Shown in pieces: positions 1 through 5,090 of a stretch of 5,350 bases of DNA. How positions within the stretch are numbered: position 1 is the first letter of the stretch; every line of letters starts with the position of its first letter. The position numbers and the translations under genes were made by a program. The stretch lies in assembly GCA_020058145.1 (NCBI GenBank), contig JAGVEP010000343.1, forward strand, positions 1-5,350. The letters run 5' to 3'. This DNA is from Phycisphaerae bacterium (GTDB lineage Bacteria; Planctomycetota; Phycisphaerae; UBA1845; Fen-1342). Below the pieces are notes generated by a model, which worked only from the letters and a program-made list of their open reading frames with translations, was not told the DNA's origin and searched no databases.

Positions 1-1485
1 CAGCCAGATCAGACCGGCGAGCACCGCCGTCGTCAGGCGTGCCCACGGCTGATGCCAAGTGACGGCGAACACGGTCAGCACGGACAGCGGCGCCGACCAG
101 AGGATCCCGCGGGCATCGACGTTCAGCCGCCACAGCGCGAGGAAGAAGGCGGCGAGCAGGGGTCCGCCGGTGTAGGTGGCCATGGCCAAGGCGAGGTTCA
201 GTATGTCCTTATAGTGGTCCCAGGCGAGCTTACTGACCTGGGCCATCGCGCACAGCGCGATGGCCCAGCCCACGACGAGGAGTTTGGAAACCCGCACGTA
301 GTGAGCGTTGTCGGCCGCCGCAGTGCCCTCCGTCCCTTCGTCCCTCCGTCCCTTCGTCCCTTCGTCCCTTCTTCTCCCTTCCCGCCAGGGCTGGTAGAAG
401 CCCGTGATGACGACCTGGGACAGCGCCACCAGCACGCCATCGAGGGTCGAGATCGCGGCGGCGAAGACACCCGCGATGATGAGCCCGACCATGCCGATCG
501 GCATGTGTTCGAGGACGAAAACCGGGAAAACGCGGTCGTTCTGCTGCTGCACCGCCGCCAAGGCCTGCCCGGAGAGCGGGAAGTACTGGTAGAACGCGAA
601 TAACCCCAGTCCGACCGCCACCGCCACGATCGTGACGAGCAGGGCCGCGCTGCTGGCGAGCACGGCGTACGTCGCCTGCCGTGGTCCGCGACAGCAGAAC
701 ATGCGCTGGGCCATGGTCTGGTCCGTGCCGTAAATTGCGAGGCACATGATCGTGTTGCCGAAGAGCCCGGCCCACAGCGTGAAGGCCTGATCCGGGTCCG
801 TGCTGAGGTTCCACAGCCGCAGTTTGCCGTGCTCGGCGGCGACGCGGACCATTTCCCCCCAGCCGCCGGGGATTTCGACGAGCACGAACGCGAGGGCGAC
901 GATCATCCCGACCAGGAACACGAAGAACTGAATCACGTCGGTCCAGATGACGGTGGTGATGCCGCCGAGCCAGGTCCACAGCACGGCCGCCGCCCCGATC
1001 AGCCAGATGGAGGCCCACAGCGGGATGCCGCTGATGAGTTCGAGCACGATGGCGGTGAGCAGGACGCGGACACTCTGCCCCAGGACGGCTCCGAGGACGA
1101 ACAGGCCGGTCGTGACCGCGCGGGCCTGCGGCCCGAGCCAGTGGCCCATGAACTCATACGGGCTGTAGATTTCGCGCTGGTAGAAGACCGGCACGAACCA
1201 AATGGCGACCATCACCCGCGCGAGCACGAGACCGACGGCGAGTTGCAGGTAGGTCAGGTCCCCGCCGGGGGCGTACACTACCGCCGGGACGCTGATGAGC
1301 GTCACCGCGCTGATTTCGGTCGCGATGTTCGATCCGGCGACGGCTGGCCAGGGGATCTTGCGGCCGGCAAGGAAGAAATCGCGGATGGTGGCCTGCTTGC
1401 CGGCGAGCTTCGCACCGAGCACGGTGGTAAACAGGAGGTAGGCCAGCAGCACCCCCCAGTCAATCGCGGTGAAATGGCCTTCCAG
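1..1485 (-). CDS. Sodium:solute symporter (SSS/SLC5 family), 3' end beyond window
   Basis: Membrane transporter expected to couple Na+ entry to uptake of a small solute; the substrate cannot be told. The frame is open for 495 codons and runs off the left edge. The N-terminus has the family layout: AIDWGVLLAYLLFTT (about 7-21) as the first membrane segment, then RDFFLAGRKIPWPAV (35-49) and ATEISAVTLISVPA (55-68). GTDQTMAQRMF (253-263) matches the usual SSS GTDQ..QR motif. AAAISTLDG (342-350) corresponds to the helix whose Ser/Thr pair forms the Na2 site in vSGLT-type proteins. Many hydrophobic segments follow each other throughout. Residues about 368-388 are a hydrophilic Arg/Glu/Gly/Thr linker encoded by an octamer repeat array. 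No ATG, GTG or TTG lies between the preceding in-frame TAG (1534-1536) and residue 1. I chose CTG at 1485 because GGAGG sits 7 nt upstream; GTG at 1452 would cut into the first helix. The family call is secure; the start is inferred. Confidence 0.9.
   Translation of the reverse strand, partial: MEGHFTAIDWGVLLAYLLFTTVLGAKLAGKQATIRDFFLAGRKIPWPAVAGSNIATEISAVTLISVPAVVYAPGGDLTYLQLAVGLVLARVMVAIWFVPVFYQREIYSPYEFMGHWLGPQARAVTTGLFVLGAVLGQSVRVLLTAIVLELISGIPLWASIWLIGAAAVLWTWLGGITTVIWTDVIQFFVFLVGMIVALAFVLVEIPGGWGEMVRVAAEHGKLRLWNLSTDPDQAFTLWAGLFGNTIMCLAIYGTDQTMAQRMFCCRGPRQATYAVLASSAALLVTIVAVAVGLGLFAFYQYFPLSGQALAAVQQQNDRVFPVFVLEHMPIGMVGLIIAGVFAAAISTLDGVLVALSQVVITGFYQPWREGRRRDEGTKGRRDEGTEGTAAADNAHYVRVSKLLVVGWAIALCAMAQVSKLAWDHYKDILNLALAMATYTGGPLLAAFFLALWRLNVDARGILWSAPLSVLTVFAVTWHQPWARLTTAVLAGLIWL
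238..268. repeat. Perfect 14-bp inverted repeat with 3-nt loop inside the symporter gene
   Basis: CTGGGCCATCGCGC (238-251) and GCGCGATGGCCCAG (255-268) are exact reverse complements separated by ACA. The hairpin lies wholly in the symporter coding sequence and encodes part of a membrane helix (WAIALCAMAQ, about residues 407-416). It lies about 60 bp from the in-frame octamer array. The structure is directly visible; any role is unknown. Confidence 0.85.
329..380 (-). repeat. Octamer tandem array inside the symporter coding sequence
   Basis: Five exact 8-bp units occupy 329-368, reading on the coding strand as GGGACGAA or GGGACGGA. A degenerate edge (GGGAGAAGAA-like) continues to 380. The array is read in frame by the symporter and gives a peptide of the type RRDEGTKGRRDEGTEG at about residues 372-387. 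It lies after the membrane helix carrying the putative Na2 site and before the next helix, so it lengthens a loop without breaking the frame. It is the same repeat family as the arrays at 1495-1534 and 3574-3709. Confidence 0.9.
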
Positions 1486-1492
1486 CGTCCTG

Positions 1493-1497
1493 CCTCC
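1493..1497 (-). promoter_or_regulatory. Ribosome binding site GGAGG for the symporter, formed by a repeat unit
   Basis: On the minus strand GGAGG is followed by 7 nt (CAGGACG) and then CTG at 1485-1483. The GGAGG lies at the downstream edge of an octamer array, in which every GGAGGCAC unit carries the same core. Of the repeated cores, this one alone is correctly spaced from a plausible start codon. The site is what decides the choice of CTG. Confidence 0.5.
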
Positions 1498-1534
1498 GTG
1501 CCTTCGTGCCTCCGTGCCTCCGTGCCTCCGTGCC
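1495..1534 (-). repeat. Octamer tandem array between the zinc-ribbon and symporter genes
   Basis: There are five 8-bp units, reading on the coding strand as GGCACGGA or, once, GGCACGAA; a decayed unit follows at 1487-1494. The array begins on the last base of the zinc-ribbon TAG stop codon (1534-1536) and fills nearly the whole 48-bp intergenic gap. The purine-rich strand is the mRNA strand here, as in the symporter-internal array and opposite to the array upstream of der. Confidence 0.92.
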
Positions 1535-2043
1535 TATCTTCGAAGCTGCTTCAAGAAGCCGCGCAGCACGGCCCGCGGAATCTTGGCCAGCCCCGGCGGC
1601 GGCAGCTCGTCCATGGACAGCCGCTCAATGACTTCCTCCGCCCGCACCGCGTTGGCACGAATCTCGCGGGCCAGATCCTCCGCCTCGTTCAGCTTGCCGC
1701 TCGCCATCTTCAGCACGTAGTCCGTCACCAGCGTCTCGATGTCACGGTCGAGCCGAATGTCGCCCAACGGTTCCGGCAGCGGCCCGGTCTTGGGCATGTC
1801 CGGCGGGACCTCCCGCTCGGCCCGCAGCATCTCCGCGAGCCGTACCGCGTCCTCGTGTAACCGGCGGCGTTCGCGCTCGGCGATTTCGTCGACGGGGGCG
1901 AGCCGCAGCGGCTCGAGTTCGTCCGCGGGTGTGGGGATGTACACGCTCTGATGACACTGGGGGCAGACGCCGCGCTTGCCGGCGTGCTCATTGGCGGTGC
2001 GGACCAGCCGGCCACAGTGCTCGCAATGGAATTCGATCGCCAT
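1534..2043 (-). CDS. Zinc-ribbon protein of unknown function
   Basis: A 169-residue soluble protein with no signal peptide or membrane segment. The N-terminus carries a four-cysteine zinc ribbon: C7-x2-C10, then C27-x2-C30 (HCEHC...GVCPQC). Small proteins opening with this kind of ribbon are common in Planctomycetes and are usually annotated only by the ribbon. Residues about 50-80 are rich in Glu and Arg (EIAERERRRLHEDAVRLAEMLRAERE) and could form a helix or short coiled coil. A conserved-looking helical C-terminal part follows (DRDIETLVTDYVLKMASGKLNEAEDLA) and the protein ends in the basic sequence FLKQLRR. Start ATG at 2043 is supported by GAGGG 6 nt upstream. It lies 183 bp after der and 48 bp before the symporter start, which is consistent with co-transcription with the symporter. 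I cannot assign a partner or function. Confidence 0.85.
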   Translation of the reverse strand: MAIEFHCEHCGRLVRTANEHAGKRGVCPQCHQSVYIPTPADELEPLRLAPVDEIAERERRRLHEDAVRLAEMLRAEREVPPDMPKTGPLPEPLGDIRLDRDIETLVTDYVLKMASGKLNEAEDLAREIRANAVRAEEVIERLSMDELPPPGLAKIPRAVLRGFLKQLRR

Positions 2044-2049
2044 GCGCGT

Positions 2050-2054
2050 CCCTC
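2050..2054 (-). promoter_or_regulatory. Ribosome binding site of the zinc-ribbon gene
   Basis: GAGGG on the minus strand is followed by 6 nt (ACGCGC) and then ATG at 2043-2041. The sequence GCACGAGGGACG around it resembles a junction of two octamer-family units with a base missing, which may be chance. Confidence 0.65.
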
Positions 2055-2158
2055 GTGCTTCGGGCCGGCGCCATTATCGCGGCTGGCCCCGGGCGTGCAA
2101 GCGCCCCACGCTCGCGGCGGGGAGACACCCGCTTAGAGCCCACCCCCAACCACTTGAT

Positions 2159-2208
2159 GTGGCACCGGCATCTTGCCGGTGAAACCACAGGCTGGAAGCC
2201 TGTGCCAC
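2159..2208. repeat. REP-like twin-hairpin element 3' of der
   Basis: Two perfect small palindromes lie side by side: ACCGGCA-TCT-TGCCGGT (2164-2180, 7-bp stem) and CACAGGCT-GGA-AGCCTGTG (2186-2204, 8-bp stem), separated by GAAAC. An outer pair, GTGGCAC (2159-2165) and GTGCCAC (2202-2208), brackets them. The layout is that of a REP/BIME-type dispersed element. From memory, the GGCTGGAAGCC core is frequent in planctomycete intergenic DNA. It lies 18 bp after the der stop codon, where it could act in mRNA 3'-end stability or termination. There is no T-run, so a classical terminator is not supported. Confidence 0.7.
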
Positions 2209-2226
2209 AGGTTGTGGGATGGGCTC

Positions 2227-3558
2227 CTAATCCGGCGACTCCCGTCCGGAACCCCGTGGGCGAAACCACATCCGCACCGGCACTTCCTTGAACGGCGTCA
2301 GCTCCCGCAGCCGATTCTGCATGAAGCGCCGGTAGTCGTCCCGCACCAGCGCCGGATTGTTGCAAAAGAACACGATTGTCGGGGGCGCGACGGCCACCTG
2401 AGTGCCATAGTAGATTTTCACCGGCTTGGTGCCGTGTTTCGCGCTGGGTCCGCGCAGGGCGAGGATCTCCTGTAGCGCCCGATTGAGCTGCCCGGTCGAA
2501 ATGCGTGTGCGGGCCTGCGCGTGCAGGCTGAGGGCGACGTCCAGAGCCGCGTCGACTTTTTGGCCGGTCTTGGCGGTAATGAACGTCACCGGGGCATACG
2601 CCAGCGCCGGCAATACGCGGGTCAGGTAATCGCCAAAGTCGCCCGGCTTGGCCGTATCCCTGGCCAGGTCCCATTTGTTGACCGTAATGACGACCGGCTT
2701 GTACTCGTCCAGCACCGCCCGCACGAGCTTCAGATCGACCTCCGCAACCGGGACGAGGGCATCGATCAGCAGCATCACGACATCCGCGCGGCGAATCGAG
2801 CGCAGCGCCCGTGTGTACGAGTAGAAGTCGATGTCGCTCATGCTCGTCTTTTTGCGGACGCCGGCCGTGTCGATCGCGATGAACTGCCGGCCATCGCGCT
2901 CGAAGCGGACATCGACTGCGTCCCGGGTCGTGCCGGGAATCTCGCTGACGATCATGCGTGATTCCCCCGCCAGCGCGTTAACGAGCGTGCTCTTGCCCGC
3001 GTTGCGTTTGCCGACGATGGCCAGCTTCATCGCCGGGGTGCCAGGCTCCTCCGTCGCGGCCGCGCCGAGCAGCGGCAGCAGGCGGGCCAGCAGCTCATGC
3101 CGTCCGCGGGCGTGCAGCGCCGACATGCACACCGGCTCGCCATAGCCCAGCCGCACGAACTGCCCCGTCTGCGCCTCGTGCTTGGGGTCGTCCACCTTGT
3201 TGGCAACGGGGATGACCGGCTTGTCCGCGCGACGCAGCAACTCGGCCACCGTCTGATCGAGCGGCGTGAGGCCGTCCTGCACGTCAACGAGGAAGATAAT
3301 TACGTCGGCGCGGTCGATGGCGAACCGGATCTGCTCTTCTACGTGGGCTTCGAGATGGTCGGCGTCGATGATCCCGATGCCGCCGGTGTCGACCAGCTCG
3401 AAGTAGCGGTCGTCATGCTCGACGATGGCGGAGACACGGTCGCGGGTGATTCCGGCCCGCGGGTCGACGATGCTGATGCGCTCGCGGGCCAGCGTGTTCA
3501 GCAGCGAGCTCTTGCCCACGTTCGGACGGCCGACAATGACGACGAGCGGCAACGACAT
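2227..3558 (-). CDS. der: Ribosome-assembly GTPase Der (EngA)
   Basis: Essential tandem GTPase that binds the 50S subunit and is needed for late large-subunit assembly; cytoplasmic. Length is 443 residues, normal for the family. First G domain: P-loop GRPNVGKS (10-17), ITRD (37-40), DTGG (57-60), NKVD (120-123), SAL (146-148). Second G domain: P-loop GKRNAGKS (183-190), GTTRD (209-213), DTAG (230-233), NKWD (294-297), TAK (328-330). The C-terminal KH-like domain covers about 350-434, with PVKIYYGTQVAVAPPTIVFFCNNP and a KEVPVRMWFRPR end. The second P-loop differs from the common GRPNVGKS but keeps GxxxxGKS. Start ATG at 3558 places the first P-loop at the usual distance from the N-terminus. 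The frame stays open upstream to 3735 only because the octamer array has no stop codons, so the longer N-terminus is almost certainly false. No strong Shine-Dalgarno is seen; TACTAT at 3571-3566 could be a -10 box for a very short leader. Confidence 0.97.
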   Translation of the reverse strand: MSLPLVVIVGRPNVGKSSLLNTLARERISIVDPRAGITRDRVSAIVEHDDRYFELVDTGGIGIIDADHLEAHVEEQIRFAIDRADVIIFLVDVQDGLTPLDQTVAELLRRADKPVIPVANKVDDPKHEAQTGQFVRLGYGEPVCMSALHARGRHELLARLLPLLGAAATEEPGTPAMKLAIVGKRNAGKSTLVNALAGESRMIVSEIPGTTRDAVDVRFERDGRQFIAIDTAGVRKKTSMSDIDFYSYTRALRSIRRADVVMLLIDALVPVAEVDLKLVRAVLDEYKPVVITVNKWDLARDTAKPGDFGDYLTRVLPALAYAPVTFITAKTGQKVDAALDVALSLHAQARTRISTGQLNRALQEILALRGPSAKHGTKPVKIYYGTQVAVAPPTIVFFCNNPALVRDDYRRFMQNRLRELTPFKEVPVRMWFRPRGSGRESPD

Positions 3559-3573
3559 GCCTGAGATAGTACA

Positions 3574-3709
3574 GGCACGAAGGCACGAAGGCACGAAGGG
3601 ACGGAGGGACGGAGGGACGGAGGGACGGAGGGACGGAGGGACGGAGGGACGGAGGGACGGAGGGACGGAGGGACGGAGGGACGGAGGGACAAAGGCACGA
3701 AGGCACGGA
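3574..3709 (+). repeat. 17-unit octamer tandem array upstream of der
   Basis: There are seventeen contiguous 8-bp units in blocks on the plus strand: three GGCACGAA, eleven identical GGGACGGA (3598-3685), one GGGACAAA, one GGCACGAA and one GGCACGGA. The outer units are of the C-type and the core is a homogeneous G-type run, suggesting recent expansion by slippage in the middle. It ends 15 bp before the der ATG, so it occupies the der promoter or leader region; the der mRNA strand is pyrimidine-rich here. No unit creates a stop codon in any frame, so spurious reading frames run through it on both strands. Confidence 0.97.
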
Positions 3710-3756
3710 GGGCAAGCGCGGCTGTGCGAACACAAATTCCCCGAAACCCCCGCCGC

Positions 3757-3791
3757 ACTCGCTATTCGCTACTCGCCACTCTGCACTCTTT
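3757..3791. repeat. 7-bp degenerate tandem array at the 3' end of the hydrolase-like gene
   Basis: Five heptamers follow each other: ACTCGCT, ATTCGCT, ACTCGCC, ACTCTGC, ACTCTTT. The last base of the fifth overlaps the hydrolase-like gene's stop codon (TGA read from 3793 to 3791). The unit and period differ from those of the octamer arrays, so this is a second simple-repeat family. Confidence 0.65.
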
Positions 3792-4456
3792 CACGCTACC
3801 CAGCGCCGGCGCAGCGGGCAGAGGTGGCCCTTGCGGCGATAGTGGCACAGCGTCGACTCGACGAGCTGCTGGGTGGTCAGCAGTTCGCAGTCCTTGGCGG
3901 CGAGCTGCCGCAGCGCCATCGCGCCGTCCTCGGCATTCCACCAGCCGCAGGCATCGTAGACCACGGTCACCCGCCGGTGCCGCAGCAACAAACCGAGTGC
4001 CAGCAGCCGCACGGTGCTCTCCAGCGCGACGCCGAAGACCACGAACCGCCGGACGGGCAGCTCCGTGAGCAGCCGGTCGAATTTCGGGTTGGTGAAGGGG
4101 TCGCGGTGTTCCTTCGCGAGGATGGCCTGCTGGTGTGCTTCGAGCAGGTCGAGCGAGACGCACAGACAGTTATCCGAACTCACCGTCACGCGGTCGGGCA
4201 ACAGGCTGAACGGCAGTTTCTCCTGCCCCGGCGTGCCGAGCACGCACTCGGGGCGTACCAGGCCGCGCACGTCGTTCGGCCGACGGGCGTCAACGCACGA
4301 GAGCAGTGGGACGCGCGCCCAGCGTGCGAACGCTAACAAATGTTTCAAATACGGCAGGACGAGGCGAGCGTTCAGGGTGGGACGAGCACCCTCGGGCGCC
4401 AGATAGTCCCGCTGGGTACACAGGTCGACAAACACATCCCGGCGCGCAGAGTTCAC
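3791..4456 (-). CDS. Isochorismatase-fold (cysteine hydrolase-like) protein lacking the usual Cys
   Basis: About 221 residues, a normal length for the isochorismatase/nicotinamidase superfamily of alpha/beta hydrolases; substrate unknown. With GTG 4456 as residue 1, VFVDLCTQRDYL (8-19) holds the expected catalytic Asp (D11). KEHRDPFTNPKFDRLL (115-130) fits the Lys-containing segment (K115). RRFVVFGVALESTVRLLALGLLLRHRRVTVVYDAC (about 136-170) fits the strand-helix region that normally reads G..T..CV..TA. At the Cys position this protein has Thr (T148), so ordinary cysteine chemistry is unlikely; some family members, such as isochorismatases, work without Cys. Start GTG 4456 is preferred because GGAGGG lies 7 nt upstream; GTG 4492 is also in frame but has no ribosome site. 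It lies 232 bp upstream of der on the same strand, with both repeat arrays in the gap. The fold is moderately sure, the activity unknown. Confidence 0.72.
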   Translation of the reverse strand: MNSARRDVFVDLCTQRDYLAPEGARPTLNARLVLPYLKHLLAFARWARVPLLSCVDARRPNDVRGLVRPECVLGTPGQEKLPFSLLPDRVTVSSDNCLCVSLDLLEAHQQAILAKEHRDPFTNPKFDRLLTELPVRRFVVFGVALESTVRLLALGLLLRHRRVTVVYDACGWWNAEDGAMALRQLAAKDCELLTTQQLVESTLCHYRRKGHLCPLRRRWVA

Positions 4457-4463
4457 GGCGCAG

Positions 4464-4469
4464 CCCTCC
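4464..4469 (-). promoter_or_regulatory. Ribosome binding site deciding the hydrolase-like gene start
   Basis: GGAGGG on the minus strand lies 7 nt before GTG at 4456-4454. This favours the shorter protein (MNSARRDVFVDLC...) over the in-frame GTG at 4492, which has no purine-rich upstream site. Confidence 0.7.
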
Positions 4470-4492
4470 GCAGACAATGACTCCGGTGGCAC

Positions 4493-5090
4493 AGTCCGAA
4501 CTACACTGAACCGACTGTCAGCTTCTTTTTGCGAACGATGTGCGAATTCTCAGTTGTCAGCCGAAAGAGATCGGCACAACTGCCAACCACTTTCCTCTCC
4601 AGTGTGCGGAATTCTACGCCACGTCGCAACGGTAGGCAAGGAAAAACTGTACATTTCTAAAGCCCTCAGCGGCCGATAACCGGATGCTCCGAAAGAGTTT
4701 GCGGTTGAAGCGGATTCGGCTTGCTGTTATGTGACGCCGCGCGCGGTAACACCCCCTGGCCGCCCTTTGAATCGCCCGCGGAGCTATAACGGCCGGAGCG
4801 GTTTCTCCAATCCGGACGACCCAGACTGTGTCGGCGGTATGGCCTGCTGGTGTAGTGGCTCAGAATTGCTGCCACGCATGCCGTCCCCGAGCCGCGAGCG
4901 CCGGTTCGTGGTCGGTTGCCGGCACACCTGCACCGCGCCCTCGCACAAACGGCTCAGATGAGCTGCCGTTTTCGCGAGGCAGCACACCAGAGGGTGGAGT
5001 TCTCGCGCGGCGAATGTTACCATACGCAGTTATGGGAGGTCATGTCGCTCCTGAAACGCGAGCCGGTTGCGGTGGGTGAGTTCCCTTTGA
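4493..5090. other. About 600 bp without a supportable gene
   Basis: This stretch lies between the hydrolase-like gene and the transposase remnant. Several short frames exist on both strands (for example 4731-4961 plus and 4784-5023 minus), but they overlap each other and have no recognisable motif. The part from 4500 to about 4690 looks lower in GC than the genes around it. It must hold the promoter of the hydrolase-like gene, but no convincing -35/-10 pair is visible. ATG at 5042 follows a GGGAGG only 2 nt upstream and opens a frame to the window edge; that frame is out of phase with the transposase and is not recognised. Confidence 0.5.
4551..4582. repeat. Long hairpin upstream of the hydrolase-like gene
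   Basis: CAGTTGT (4551-4557) pairs with ACAACTG (4576-4582), and inside it GCCGA (4560-4564) pairs with TCGGC (4571-4575) around an AAGAGA loop. The only defect is a 2-nt bulge (CA, 4558-4559). It could be an operator, a bidirectional terminator or a structured RNA. There is no clear T-run on either side. It lies about 95 bp upstream of the hydrolase-like start. Confidence 0.6.

Noticed and set aside
230..1018. Minus-strand frame of 262 codons inside the symporter
   Set aside because: Out of phase with the symporter frame, which has clear family motifs and membrane segments; this one is Arg/Gly-rich without motifs.
829..1860. Long plus-strand open frame (343 codons)
   Set aside because: It lies antisense to the symporter and zinc-ribbon genes in GC-rich DNA, has a low-complexity His/Arg/Gly/Asp composition and no domain. 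It is a shadow frame.
3574..3709. CRISPR array
   Set aside because: The units are contiguous 8-bp repeats with no spacers and no nearby cas genes.
3425..4336. Plus-strand open frame of 303 codons containing an RRDGGTEG repeat peptide
   Set aside because: It spans the start of der, the octamer array and most of the hydrolase-like gene in antisense; it exists only because the octamers lack stop codons.
4737..4746. Palindrome CCGCGCGCGG
   Set aside because: A 10-bp CG-alternating palindrome is unremarkable in GC-rich DNA and has no supporting context.
4840..4880. tRNA-like string GGTGTAGTGGCTCAG
   Set aside because: It resembles a tRNA D-arm by eye, but no matching acceptor stem, anticodon arm or T-arm could be found around it.
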